NCBI RefSeq assembly: GCF_013618625.1
Contig: NZ_JABRWO010000009.1
Location: forward strand, 1-64,000
Reading direction: 5' to 3'
Length of the DNA stretch: 64,000 nucleotides
Source of the DNA: Bremerella alba
GTDB taxonomy: Bacteria; Planctomycetota; Planctomycetia; Pirellulales; Pirellulaceae
Made by a program: the position numbers and the translations under genes
The notes under the pieces: generated by a model
Seen by the model: the letters and a program-made list of their open reading frames with translations, nothing else
Database searches by the model: none
Told to the model about the DNA's origin: nothing
In this document: positions 1 through 9,326 of the stretch, one piece after another
Layout of the letters: every line of letters starts with the position of its first letter
Numbering within the stretch: position 1 is the first letter of the stretch

Positions 1-322
1 TCCTGATCAATCTGGCGAGCCATCAACTCTTCCCTGCGGCGCGAGACACGGATTTGGAAAAGCGTTATCATCGCAGAAAGAGATTGGACGCGCTACCGCA
101 GATTACCTAAAGTGCGCGCTGGCCGTGGTCGACAATCGCTTTGATCTTGGCGGAATGTATAACGTTCTTGCTGGGTAGGCAGGCAACATTTGGGCACGCA
201 CCACCTAACGCCCCCTTTTCGATCACGACCGTTGACTCACCTGCTTGTGCGAAGTGCCAAGCCAGATACTTGCCCGCTTCTCCACTGCCGATGATCACAT
301 TTCGATATCGTTGATTGACCAT
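1..322 (-). pseudogene. Remnant of MerA/dihydrolipoamide dehydrogenase-like flavoprotein
   Basis: The reading frame starting at 322 encodes 71 residues of a class I pyridine nucleotide-disulfide oxidoreductase. It has an FAD-binding GSGEAGKY loop near residue 12 and a redox-active CPNVAC motif followed by LPSKN near residues 43-53. The frame stops at 107-109, although such enzymes are about 450-480 residues long. Homology-like sequence (RVSRRREELMARQID) resumes in another minus-strand frame at about 3-50, with a stop codon between. A frameshift plus a nonsense change has therefore broken the gene, and any further part lies outside the window. What is seen is the motif set and the frame change; the assignment rests on family resemblance only, so the substrate (mercury, disulfide or other) cannot be told. 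Confidence 0.75.
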
Positions 323-391
323 GTAATAGAAACTCCTTGTGTCGTACCATGTCTACCGATCAACTCTGCTTGTGATTCGACGAGCTCGCGA

Positions 392-1408
392 TCACGACCA
401 GCCTTCCAGTACCAGCTTGCCGATGGACCGCCCCTGTTCGATTGTGCGGTGAGCTCTCCGCAGGTTCTCGGCGTTGATTGGCGAGATAACTTCGCGACTT
501 GTTCCGCGAACGATACCCTGGTCGATCCAGTTGGCCACCTGGTTGAGGAGTTCATGCTGTTGAACCATGTCAGGCGTCTGAAACATGGAGCGTGTGAACA
601 TGAATTCCCAAATGAACGTTGCCGACTTTTGCTTAAGAAGGTCTTGGTCTAACGGCCCCCGATTTTCCACTATGGAGAGAACTTTGCCTTGGGGACGAAC
701 AAGATCGACGGCCGTGTTCCAATGACGATCGGTGTCGTTGAATAAGGCCACGGCATCGACATACTTGTGCCCAAGCGATTCGATTTGTTGGCGCATTGGC
801 TCAAAGTGATTGATGACATGGTTTGCCCCGAGACTCGTAATCCACTCGGCAGACTCACGCCGGGACGCAGTTCCGATCACCGTTAAACCGGCAATCTTAG
901 CGAGTTGAATTCCGATGGAACCGACTCCGCCCGCGGCTCCTACGATCAGAAGCGTTTGTCCCTTGTGCTTTCCCCACACATCGAACTGAAGTCGATCGAA
1001 AATTGCTTCGTAGGCTGTAATCGCCGTGAGTGGGAGCGCCGCCGCTTCGGCAAATGTGAGTGACTTCGGCTTGTGTCCTACGATTCGCTCGTCAACGAGT
1101 TGAAACTCGGAATTGCTGCCGGGACGAGTAATGTCACCTGCGTAGAACACTTCGTCGCCTGGTTTGAACAGGGTGACATCGGGGCCAACCTCGAGGACGA
1201 TGCCGGCCGCATCCCAGCCCAATATCTTGGAGCTTGCTTCGACTTTATCCTTGGGGGCGCGAACTTTCGTATCGACCGGATTGACCGAGATCGCTTGAAC
1301 GGCGACTAACAATTGGCAGCCCTTGGGACTCGGCGATTCTAAGGTCAGGTCCAGCAAAAATTCTGGGTCGTCATTGAGCAGGTAGCGTTTTAATCCAACG
1401 GCTTTCAT
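392..1408 (-). CDS. Zinc-type alcohol dehydrogenase-like / quinone oxidoreductase (MDR family)
   Basis: A 338-residue medium-chain dehydrogenase/reductase. It has the GroES-like N-terminal half with the VNPVDTKVR motif of the quinone-reductase branch, and a Rossmann half with the nucleotide-binding loop GAAGGVGSIGIQLAK near residues 157-171. The zinc-ligand cysteines of true alcohol dehydrogenases are absent, so it probably reduces quinones or enones with NADPH in the cytoplasm. The start at 1408 is preceded by an AAGGA ribosome site about nine bases upstream. It lies just upstream of the broken MerA-like gene on the same strand, about 70 bases away, so the two may once have been co-transcribed. 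The family call is strong and the substrate is unknown. Confidence 0.85.
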   Translation of the reverse strand: MKAVGLKRYLLNDDPEFLLDLTLESPSPKGCQLLVAVQAISVNPVDTKVRAPKDKVEASSKILGWDAAGIVLEVGPDVTLFKPGDEVFYAGDITRPGSNSEFQLVDERIVGHKPKSLTFAEAAALPLTAITAYEAIFDRLQFDVWGKHKGQTLLIVGAAGGVGSIGIQLAKIAGLTVIGTASRRESAEWITSLGANHVINHFEPMRQQIESLGHKYVDAVALFNDTDRHWNTAVDLVRPQGKVLSIVENRGPLDQDLLKQKSATFIWEFMFTRSMFQTPDMVQQHELLNQVANWIDQGIVRGTSREVISPINAENLRRAHRTIEQGRSIGKLVLEGWS

Positions 1409-1848
1409 CGGAGTTGTCCTTTCAGTATCAGACAGTGACTAACTCGGTTTGAGCATGATAAGCCGGCTCGTCCTGTGTCTTTTTTGGGTGGTCGAGCGTG
1501 GCAAGCCTTGCCATCTACGCAATCCTCACGCCAGTTCGATGGAAGGCGTGAAAATTCACTTCGATTAGCACCCGCGGGGTCAATTCGAGCGTACCCGTGG
1601 CGACGATATCGCGAATAGGAAATAGATATCGGGGCAGAAACCTTCCCATCGGCCAGGTTTTTGTCCCTCTCGGTTCTCCAGAGATAGCTCGTTTTCCATG
1701 TAATTAGAAAGCGATCGAAACCATGATGCGACAAGCGAATGAATTTGCCGGTAAACGCGCGGAACGGCACACCCTTTGCCATCCTGTCATCGAATCAGAG
1801 TGACTCGTTGCATTTGCGGTTGTCCACTTTAATTTTCAGGAATGCTTC
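1409..1848. other. Divergent intergenic region without a convincing gene
   Basis: This 440-base gap separates the divergently transcribed MDR oxidoreductase and MBL hydrolase. A 125-codon open frame (1405-1782, minus strand) occupies most of it, but its arginine-rich composition shows no recognisable fold. I treat it as chance or as decayed sequence. Promoters for both flanking genes must lie here, but I see no clear consensus elements. Confidence 0.4.
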
Positions 1849-2802
1849 ATGAATGTTCTCTCGCGTCTACTTTCCGGTTCCAGCAGCCAGACACAGAAGC
1901 AACGTGTAAGCAGTATGTCCGATGCATATCGCTTCCAAATAGGCGAAATACGAGCAACTGTTGTCAGCGATGGTCAGATGCTGGTTCCCGTGGCGCCAAT
2001 TTACAGTGCCTTTGCTGCAAAATCGGAGGTCAGTGCCGCTCTGGTCGCATCTGGTTTGGATTCAGAGATCGTAGAATTGGAACTTAACCTCTTGGTTTTA
2101 GAGTTCAACTCACGAAAGATTTTGATTGACACCGGGTGCGGAAGGCTCGCATTCTACGGAGACAACGGACACGGTTTGGCGCGATTGAAGTCAGCTGGCA
2201 TTTCTCCCGACGAGATCACCGATGTGATTTTAACGCATCTTCACCCCGATCATGTTGGTGGGATTGGAGATGTACAACCGCAGAGGTTGCACTTTCCGAA
2301 CGCTCGGCACTACGTGAGTGAAATCGAGGCTGCCTACTGGAACTCCGAACACCCGGACATGTCCAGACAGGGGCTGAACGAGGAGGGCAAGCAAGTGTTT
2401 CGTGACGTGGCACATCAAGCACTATCGTTGCTTGGCGATCGAGCCATGCGCGTAAAAGATGGACAACGGATTTGTGAGTGTATCGAAGTTATCTCGGCTC
2501 CTGGGCACACGCCTGGTCACATTATTCTGCGCATTGGTTCTGGGCATGACCAACTGATTCATTTAGGGGATACGATTCACCATCCGGCGATTCAAATGGC
2601 CCATCCCAACTGGAGCAGCGAAGTGGACAGCGACCCAACGCTTGCTGAACAGACCCGAAGGCAGGTGCTGTCGAGTGTTTCCAGTGAACAGTCGCTAGCG
2701 GTCGCTTATCATGCGAGATATCCAGGGCTAGGAAGAGTGACAACAATGAACGAGGGATTTGTTTGGCTGCCCGTCGACAAAGGAGCGATCACTCAATGGT
2801 AG
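1849..2802 (+). CDS. MBL-fold metallo-hydrolase
   Basis: A 317-residue metallo-beta-lactamase-fold hydrolase. The signature LTHLHPDHVGG lies near residues 131-141, preceded by the ILIDTGCG strand, and later histidine and aspartate ligands occur in APGHTPGH and LGDTIHH. Two metal ions, usually zinc or iron, would sit in this site. The family hydrolyses lactones, thioesters or beta-lactams; the layout is closest to AiiA/AttM-type and methyl-parathion-hydrolase-like members, but the substrate cannot be told. An AGGA site eight bases before 1849 supports that start; an internal ATG at 1915 is an alternative that removes a weakly conserved 22-residue leader. A zinc alcohol dehydrogenase follows on the same strand after 82 bases. 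Confidence 0.85.
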   Translation: MNVLSRLLSGSSSQTQKQRVSSMSDAYRFQIGEIRATVVSDGQMLVPVAPIYSAFAAKSEVSAALVASGLDSEIVELELNLLVLEFNSRKILIDTGCGRLAFYGDNGHGLARLKSAGISPDEITDVILTHLHPDHVGGIGDVQPQRLHFPNARHYVSEIEAAYWNSEHPDMSRQGLNEEGKQVFRDVAHQALSLLGDRAMRVKDGQRICECIEVISAPGHTPGHIILRIGSGHDQLIHLGDTIHHPAIQMAHPNWSSEVDSDPTLAEQTRRQVLSSVSSEQSLAVAYHARYPGLGRVTTMNEGFVWLPVDKGAITQW

Positions 2803-2884
2803 ACAAGACAACATGGCAGATTTGTTGAATCATATGACGTCATCTGTTCTGAAATAGAGTTCTAACGCAAAGGAGAGAGTTGCT

Positions 2885-3898
2885 ATGAGTACCAGATCAA
2901 TCGAGGCGTGGATAGCGGAAGGTCCCGGCCAAAAATTCGCTCGCGGGTCTGTCGACTTAGGGTCGCTAAGTGCCGAGGAGGTGGAGGTCGAAGTAGAGCA
3001 CTGTGGAATTTGCCACTCTGACCTATCGATGTTGAACAACGAGTGGGGAATGACACAGTATCCTGCCGTTCTAGGGCATGAGATTGTTGGCCGTGTGGTT
3101 GAAGCGGGCCCCGCGGTTAAAGGCTTGAGTGTTGGTCAACGCGTGGGGATTGGGTGGTCGGCCGATAGCTGTATGCATTGCCGGCAGTGTTTGTCGGGTC
3201 ACCAGCATCTATGCGCCGAGGTAACAGGCACCATCGTAGGGCACCGGGGAGGATTTGCCAGCCACGTGCGGGCTCATTGGGCATGGACGATTCCCCTGCC
3301 TGACGGTCTGATTGTGGAAGACGCGGGCCCTCTTTTCTGCGGTGGAATCACCGTGTTCAATCCGCTGGCGATGTACGCCAGGTCGACCCATCGTGTCGGA
3401 ATCGTGGGAATCGGTGGACTGGGGCATATGGCCATCAAATTTGCGGCGGCATCGGGTTGCGAGGTCATGGCCTTTACTTCCAGCGAACGAAAGTTCGACG
3501 AAGCACGGCAACTGGGGGCCCATCAGGTCGTTTCTAGCCGTGACTCGTCGGAAATCCAAAAGCTAAGTGGCCAGCTTGATATGCTTCTCATCACGGTTGC
3601 CGTTCCGTTGGACTGGGACGCGTTGATTAGCACCTTGGCTCCTAATGGGCGAATGCATGTTGTCGGAGCCGTTCTCGAGCCAATTCCCGTTCAGGCGTTT
3701 TCGCTCATTATGGCACAACGGTCGATATCCGGATCGCCTACCGGTTCGCCTACGGACATTGCCACGATGCTCGATTTTGCCGCGCGACACCGAATCGCAC
3801 CAACCACCGAACATTTCGCGATGAACCAGATCAACGAGGCATTCGACCGACTTGCTTCCGGAAAAGCGCATTACCGAATTGTCCTGGATGCAAAATAA
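2885..3898 (+). CDS. Zinc-dependent alcohol dehydrogenase (YahK/CAD type)
   Basis: A 337-residue medium-chain dehydrogenase of the cinnamyl-alcohol-dehydrogenase/YahK branch. It shows the catalytic zinc motif CGICHSDL near residue 41, the GHEIVG helix, the structural zinc cysteines in SCMHCRQCLSGHQHLC, and the NADP-binding GIGGLGHMAIKFA loop near residue 180. These enzymes reduce aldehydes to alcohols in the cytoplasm using NADPH. A strong AAGGAGAG ribosome site precedes the start. It follows the MBL hydrolase in the same direction and ends at a perfect hairpin shared with the convergent response-regulator gene. Confidence 0.9.
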   Translation: MSTRSIEAWIAEGPGQKFARGSVDLGSLSAEEVEVEVEHCGICHSDLSMLNNEWGMTQYPAVLGHEIVGRVVEAGPAVKGLSVGQRVGIGWSADSCMHCRQCLSGHQHLCAEVTGTIVGHRGGFASHVRAHWAWTIPLPDGLIVEDAGPLFCGGITVFNPLAMYARSTHRVGIVGIGGLGHMAIKFAAASGCEVMAFTSSERKFDEARQLGAHQVVSSRDSSEIQKLSGQLDMLLITVAVPLDWDALISTLAPNGRMHVVGAVLEPIPVQAFSLIMAQRSISGSPTGSPTDIATMLDFAARHRIAPTTEHFAMNQINEAFDRLASGKAHYRIVLDAK

Positions 3899-3932
3899 CG
3901 GCGACATGTCGAAAAAGCATTGTTTGACCAAG

Positions 3933-3960
3933 GTGGCGGGCCAAATCGTTAGCCCGCCAC
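3933..3960. terminator. Bidirectional hairpin between convergent genes
   Basis: A perfect nine-base-pair inverted repeat (GTGGCGGGC at 3933-3941, complement at 3952-3960) with a ten-base loop lies between the convergent dehydrogenase and response-regulator genes. There is no long T run on either side, so it is a hairpin terminator candidate rather than a classic intrinsic one. Confidence 0.6.
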
Positions 3961-4021
3961 CCAGGACTAATTTGTTTCCTGTTGGGAAAGTTTCTTGTCC
4001 AGTCATGTGGGGGGCGGTGAA

Positions 4022-5464
4022 TCAACGGTCTTCGTTTTCGACATGGATTGTCATGTGGATACCAAGCTCCTTCAGTTTCGTGCGAAGCGTCTGTCGAGCA
4101 ACTCCCAGGAGTTTGGCCGCTTTGTGCTGACTGCCGCCGGTATGCTCAAGAACTCGTTTTAGAAGAAAGCGATCGATGTGCGAATGCACCGTCGCATAGA
4201 CATCCGTAGACTTTGAGTTGATCAACTCCTCCACCAGAGATTCCAGCTCTGGATTCAAGGCCGTGGCAGGTGGCGAGGGGCTTTCCATGCGATTGCTCGT
4301 CAATTCGGGCAAAAAAATGGGTAGCAGGATATCACCACTAGCCGCGAGAAGGGCTTGCTTCAGGACGTTCTGCAACTCGCGAATATTTCCTGGCCAGGAA
4401 TATGCCTTTAGTTGACTGAGCGTATCTGGAGCAACTGACTGGACGCTACGTCCCAATTCTTGACTGAATTTACGCAGACAATGCTGGACCAGCATATTGA
4501 GATCGTCCCCTCGATCGCGGAGCGCTGGCAAATGGAGGGAGAACACGCCAAGTCGATAGTAAAGATCGGGGCGGAATTTCCCCTCGTCGGACCAGACTTT
4601 CAAATCGCGATGGGTTGCGGCGATCAATCGAACGTCGGTTTGGATGGACTCGTTTCCCCCTACGCGTTCAAAAGTCTGTTCTTGCATGACTCGGAGTAGT
4701 TTGGCCTGCAGGGGCAAGGGCATGTCGCCGATCTCATCGAGAAACAAAGTTCCTCCATTGCACTGTTCAAATTTGCCAATTCTACGTCGATCGGCCCCAG
4801 TAAATGCGCCCTTCTCGTGGCCGAAAAGCTCGCTTTCCAACAGATGCTCCGGAATCGCAGCACAGTTGAGCGCTAAGAACGCAGCGTTGGCTCGATTGCC
4901 GTGTTGGTAGATGGCCCTCGCCACCAGTTCCTTGCCTGTGCCGCTTTCACCCGTAATCAAAACCGGGACATCCTGAACCGATACCCGTCCAATTGCCTTG
5001 TAAACATCCAGCATTGCCTGACAATTACCGATAATTGCCCCCTCCATGGCATCTTCAGGCATGTTCTCGACAACGACGGTAGGTTCTCGCATCCGTCGAG
5101 AAACTTCAAACGCTTCATGGACGACTCGCTCCAACTGACGTAGCTCGACAGGCTTGAAGAGATAGTCGTAGGCGCCCTGTTTCATGGCCTCGATCGCTGT
5201 GTCGGCACCTTTTGCCGTGGTAATAAAAACTACCGGAATTCGGGCGTCGATTTGACGGATGCTTTGATACACATCCAGGCCAGAACCGTCAGGCAATCGC
5301 AAATCGAGTAACACCACGCTGGGTAGTTGCTCCTGAACAATGTGAATGCCTTCCGAGCCAGTCTCAGCGGATAGGATATCTGTGGCTGTTCCCTTTAAGA
5401 CGGCCCTCACTTGCTGCAGAATCAGGTCAGGATCATCATCAATGATCAGGATGGATGCCATCAC
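4022..5464 (-). CDS. Sigma54-dependent NtrC-family response regulator
   Basis: A 480-residue transcription activator. It has a receiver domain (residues about 5-115, phospho-acceptor Asp54 in VVLLDLRLPDG), a sigma54-interaction AAA+ domain (Walker A GESGTGKE near 172-179 and the GAFTGA sigma54-contact loop near 219-224), and a C-terminal Fis-type helix-turn-helix (about 435-475). When phosphorylated it would form a ring that drives open-complex formation by sigma54 polymerase. ATGs at 5464 and 5461 are both possible starts. It is divergent from a large hybrid histidine kinase, its probable partner. The sigma54 promoter in front of fdhD (14328-14342) is a plausible target, but that link is inferred. 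Confidence 0.93.
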   Translation of the reverse strand: MMASILIIDDDPDLILQQVRAVLKGTATDILSAETGSEGIHIVQEQLPSVVLLDLRLPDGSGLDVYQSIRQIDARIPVVFITTAKGADTAIEAMKQGAYDYLFKPVELRQLERVVHEAFEVSRRMREPTVVVENMPEDAMEGAIIGNCQAMLDVYKAIGRVSVQDVPVLITGESGTGKELVARAIYQHGNRANAAFLALNCAAIPEHLLESELFGHEKGAFTGADRRRIGKFEQCNGGTLFLDEIGDMPLPLQAKLLRVMQEQTFERVGGNESIQTDVRLIAATHRDLKVWSDEGKFRPDLYYRLGVFSLHLPALRDRGDDLNMLVQHCLRKFSQELGRSVQSVAPDTLSQLKAYSWPGNIRELQNVLKQALLAASGDILLPIFLPELTSNRMESPSPPATALNPELESLVEELINSKSTDVYATVHSHIDRFLLKRVLEHTGGSQHKAAKLLGVARQTLRTKLKELGIHMTIHVENEDR

Positions 5465-5578
5465 ATTTCCAGTCTGATAGGATTTCTAAGTGGCAGGGTG
5501 CATTGGCCCCCGCCGTATTTACTATTTCTAGCGAAGGCCACTTCCTAGCGGCAAGCCGTGATTGATTTTATTTGATCC

Positions 5579-5592
5579 GGCACGCAACTCGC
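5579..5592 (+). promoter_or_regulatory. Candidate sigma54 (-24/-12) promoter for the hybrid kinase
   Basis: The sequence CGGCACG-N4-TCGCA has GG at 5579-5580 and GC at 5591-5592 with the required ten-base spacing. It differs from the sigma54 consensus at one base of each box. Transcription would start near 5604, which favours the ATG at 5686 over the upstream TTG at 5572 as the kinase start. It is a candidate only. Confidence 0.4.
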
Positions 5593-5685
5593 ATTCCATT
5601 CCAAATAATTCACGGCGGTATCGTGCCGTGGTCAAAACGGGACATGGGAGCGTTGAGAATGCGACAGCGGCCTGAAGGCATCTTT

Positions 5686-8600
5686 ATGAGATTTCAACAT
5701 CTTCGCTCACACTTTCTTGTGGCCGGCGGCCTGCTATTGGCGGCCATTGGCAGTTGCGGAGCCTGGAGCATCGTGACGATTCAGCGGATGGGGGCACGTA
5801 TGGGCGATACGCTCAATACCCATCAGCAAGCAATCGACATCGCGGTCGATATGATCACCTTGCTGGAGGAAGAGGATGAAGCAATTCTGATGGCCATAGG
5901 TGGCAAGCCCACTGACGCTCAAGAGAAGCTCGGCTTGGAGCGGCAGCGATTCGACAGCGCTTACCAGAGATTAAGACCACTTCTGGAAAGCGATGCCGAT
6001 AGAAATACCTATGGCAAGGTTCAACGTAGCGTCGCCCAGTTCCGAACTGTAAGCGACAGATTGTTGAGCGAGATGAATACTCCTGATGCGTTGGATACAT
6101 ACGTCAACACCATTCATCCCGCAATGGCGTTAGCCAAGGAAGATTGCCGCTACTTTCGAGAGGTTAACGTTAACGCGATGCAGCATGAGGGAATCGAAGC
6201 TCGGCGCGATGCCAGCCAAAATGGATTGGCGATCTTCTGTGTGACGGTGACTGCCTTGTTGGTATCATCTGGCGTATTGTGGCGACTGACGCATCGCATT
6301 TTGCGCCCAATGAATGCTTTGGGCTCAGCTGTCGAGGCGATCGGTAAGGGAGACTTGGAACACCGGGTCGAAGTATTCGAGTCCGATGAGCTCGGAAGAC
6401 TGGCCGAAGGTTTCAATCGGATGGCCGACAGAATCGCTGATTTCCGTCGAGAACTAGAGCAACAATTCCGCCAGATGGCCGAGAACATCCGGGAAATCTT
6501 TTGGATTGTCGATCTAAATCAATCGAAGCTGGTGTACGTCAGTCCCGGTTATGAGGAAGTGTGGGGACGTAGTTGTGAGAGCTTCTACCAAGCTCCGGAA
6601 GAACAGATTGAATACGTCATTCCAGAAGATCGAGAGGTAGTCCAACAAAATCTCGAAGATCTGAGGCAAGGAAGCTTTCGGGTGGCGGAGTTTCGCATTG
6701 TACGACCAGACGGAGCAATACGCTGGATTCGCCGACGTTCGTTTCCTTTGACTAGTGACACTGGCATTGGACATCGAGTTGCCGGACTGTCTGAGGACAT
6801 TACGAGCCGCAGGCTCGCCGAAAATCAGCTGAAGGAAAGTGAAGAACGTTTCCGCGGAACGTTTGAAAACGCCGCTGTTGGAATGGCGCATGGTCACATC
6901 CATGGCCAGTTTCTGCGTGTGAATCAAAAGCTATGCGACATAATGGGCTACGGACGGGACGACGTTCTGAAACGCACCTTCGTGGATCTAACCCATCCGG
7001 ATGACGCAACGGATTCTAAGGCCAAGTTTGATGCATTAGTGCGTGGAATGATCGATAGTTACTCGGAAGAGAAACGCTTGGTTCGCCAAGATGGTTCTTT
7101 TGTCTGGGTGCATGTGTTTGTTTCTCTTCAACGCGATCCCAACCAACAGCCACTGCACACCATTCACGTTATCGAGGACATTTCCGAGCGAAAACGCTTG
7201 GAGGAACAAATTCGGCAAGCAAAGGAGATCGCCGAAGAGGCAAACCTCGCGAAAGACGAGTTTCTCGCCAATGTTAGCCACGAGATTCGCACGCCCATGA
7301 ATGCGATCCTGGGGATGACAGAGCTGGTCCTAGATACGGAACTCCGCGACGATCAACGCCAATGCCTCAAGACAGTAAAGTCTGCCGGGGACAACCTTCT
7401 GAGGATCATTAACGACTTGCTGGATTTCTCTAAAATCGAGGCCGGCAAGATGGTGTTGGAGGAATCGCCGTTCTCCCTGCGAGCGATTATCGGCGAAACA
7501 CTGCGGGCACTCGCTGCCCGTGCGCATCAGAAGAGTCTGGAATTGATATGTGAGATTCACCCTCAGACTCCGGATGGTTTACTCGGTGACGCCGGCAGGC
7601 TCCGTCAGGTGCTGTTGAACGTGATCGGCAATGCGATCAAGTTTACTCAGGCAGGCGAAGTTATGGTCGAGGTCGAAGCCCAGTTACTTGAAGAGTCACG
7701 ACAATCGCGAGTAACATTCGCGATCACCGATACTGGTATTGGAATTCCCATACATATGCAGCGTCGCATCTTCGAGGCCTTTGAGCAGGAAGACACGTCA
7801 ACGACACGGAAGTATGGAGGGACTGGTCTAGGTCTATCGATTGCGGCTCGCCTTGTCGAACTGATGGGTGGTGAGATTGAGGTTGATAGCGAACCCGGAA
7901 AGGGAAGCACTTTCAAATTCACGGCAACTTTTGAGATTCAGGCCGGCAACGATAATGCTCAAGGGACGACGCTACCTTCCGATGTTTCTGGAATGCGAGT
8001 ACTAGTTGTCGATGACAATGCGACCAATCGCCGGATCTTAGAAGGAACGCTTCGGCGATGGAACATGCGGCCGGACTGCGTACCTGACGCAGGTATTGCT
8101 ACAGAGGTTCTTTGGAACGCTGTCAACGAGAACCGGCCTTACGAATTGATCCTGCTCGATTCGCGTATGCCTGAGACCGACGGTCTTACTCTGGCGTCGA
8201 GAATTCGCGAATGGCAACCAATGGCTTCTCTTCCCATAGTGATGCTGACATCCGGTGAACGCCCCGGCGATGTGATTCGTTTGCGCGAACTTAAAATCAA
8301 CGCCAGGTTACTTAAACCGGTGCAGCAAGAAGAATTGCTCGACGTCATCCTCCGACTGACAAAGCAAGCCGAAGCGGAAGAATTACCGACCACGGTGCTC
8401 GACATGGAAATGAAATCAACATCGCCGTATCCGCAAATCGAGCGACATTTCAACATTCTGGTGGCCGAGGATAATGAATTCAACGCAGCGATGGTGGAGC
8501 GGCTACTCAAAACAAATGGCTATCAAGTTCGGATTGCGACAACCGGTCGAGAGGCATTGGACATGGCGGTACGTGGTGGCTTTGACTTGATGCTCTTGGA

Positions 8601-9183
8601 TATCCACATGCCTGAGCTTGACGGGTTTCAGGTTGTCCGAAAACTTCGGCAAATCGAGCAGGATTCGGACACTCATCTTCCTGTCATCGCGCTGACGGCA
8701 AGGTCACGGGCAGAGGATCGGGATAAATGTATGCAATCGGGAATGAATGAATACATCTCGAAGCCGATCGATAGGAATCATCTTTTGCAAACGATCGAAC
8801 GACTAGTCACCCTTTCCTCAGATCAGCAGGAGCCTCTTGTCACAGTTCGAACGCTGATCGGCGCTTGTGGCGGTGATGAGTTGCTATTCCAGCAAATGAA
8901 AGAGACACTCCAGGCAAATTTGCCGATCCGGTTAGAGCAACTGAAAACCGTGATTGCTATGGAGAATCTGTCCAACTTGAGAGAGGAAGCTCACAAGCTT
9001 GCCGGGATGTTGTCGGTGTTCAGCGACGTTGCTGGCAACTTGGCGACTCAAGTTGAGGATGAAGCGGAGGCGGGCCAGCGAACTTCGGCGAAGGAGTCTT
9101 CGATGCGCCTGATCGAATTATGCGACAACCTATTACGACAGGTCGAGCCTTTGACGCTGGATCAACTAAATCGAATGCTTTGA
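5686..9183 (+). CDS. Hybrid sensor histidine kinase with two receivers and HPt
   Basis: A membrane-bound phosphorelay kinase of 1165 residues when started at ATG 5686, ahead of the transmembrane segment; an in-frame TTG at 5572 would add 38 residues. In order it has a TM helix (about 8-28), a periplasmic four-helix-like sensor, a second TM (about 180-200), HAMP (about 205-255), two PAS domains (about 265-365 and 385-505), HisKA (His532 in NVSHEIRTPMN), HATPase_c (about 625-752), two receivers (Asp825 and Asp972), and a C-terminal HPt domain (His1103 in EEAHKLAGM). The relay can thus run through its own receiver and HPt and then to a separate regulator. The divergent sigma54 activator 220 bases away is the obvious recipient. 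The signal is unknown. Confidence 0.93.
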   Translation: MRFQHLRSHFLVAGGLLLAAIGSCGAWSIVTIQRMGARMGDTLNTHQQAIDIAVDMITLLEEEDEAILMAIGGKPTDAQEKLGLERQRFDSAYQRLRPLLESDADRNTYGKVQRSVAQFRTVSDRLLSEMNTPDALDTYVNTIHPAMALAKEDCRYFREVNVNAMQHEGIEARRDASQNGLAIFCVTVTALLVSSGVLWRLTHRILRPMNALGSAVEAIGKGDLEHRVEVFESDELGRLAEGFNRMADRIADFRRELEQQFRQMAENIREIFWIVDLNQSKLVYVSPGYEEVWGRSCESFYQAPEEQIEYVIPEDREVVQQNLEDLRQGSFRVAEFRIVRPDGAIRWIRRRSFPLTSDTGIGHRVAGLSEDITSRRLAENQLKESEERFRGTFENAAVGMAHGHIHGQFLRVNQKLCDIMGYGRDDVLKRTFVDLTHPDDATDSKAKFDALVRGMIDSYSEEKRLVRQDGSFVWVHVFVSLQRDPNQQPLHTIHVIEDISERKRLEEQIRQAKEIAEEANLAKDEFLANVSHEIRTPMNAILGMTELVLDTELRDDQRQCLKTVKSAGDNLLRIINDLLDFSKIEAGKMVLEESPFSLRAIIGETLRALAARAHQKSLELICEIHPQTPDGLLGDAGRLRQVLLNVIGNAIKFTQAGEVMVEVEAQLLEESRQSRVTFAITDTGIGIPIHMQRRIFEAFEQEDTSTTRKYGGTGLGLSIAARLVELMGGEIEVDSEPGKGSTFKFTATFEIQAGNDNAQGTTLPSDVSGMRVLVVDDNATNRRILEGTLRRWNMRPDCVPDAGIATEVLWNAVNENRPYELILLDSRMPETDGLTLASRIREWQPMASLPIVMLTSGERPGDVIRLRELKINARLLKPVQQEELLDVILRLTKQAEAEELPTTVLDMEMKSTSPYPQIERHFNILVAEDNEFNAAMVERLLKTNGYQVRIATTGREALDMAVRGGFDLMLLDIHMPELDGFQVVRKLRQIEQDSDTHLPVIALTARSRAEDRDKCMQSGMNEYISKPIDRNHLLQTIERLVTLSSDQQEPLVTVRTLIGACGGDELLFQQMKETLQANLPIRLEQLKTVIAMENLSNLREEAHKLAGMLSVFSDVAGNLATQVEDEAEAGQRTSAKESSMRLIELCDNLLRQVEPLTLDQLNRML

Positions 9184-9260
9184 GCGAGGGCAGTTGAATA
9201 TATCAAGGTGCAAGGTCGATCGTCTTAACAGCCACAGGCGATCGCGACGTTAAAGAAAAT

Positions 9261-9289
9261 GCCCACCGATGCGACCGCTATCGGCGGGC
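9261..9289 (-). terminator. Hairpin terminator after dps
   Basis: A ten-base-pair stem with one mismatch (9261-9270 with 9280-9289) is followed on the minus strand by ATTTTCTTT. It suits termination of the minus-strand dps transcript, and it may also stop readthrough from the kinase gene. Confidence 0.5.
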
Positions 9290-9326
9290 AAAAAGAAGTG
9301 CCGGAAACTTTCTAGCAGGATTAAGG

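Noticed and set aside
1405-1782. 125-codon minus-strand open frame
   Set aside because: No recognisable domain or ribosome site, and it overlaps the start of the MDR gene; likely chance.
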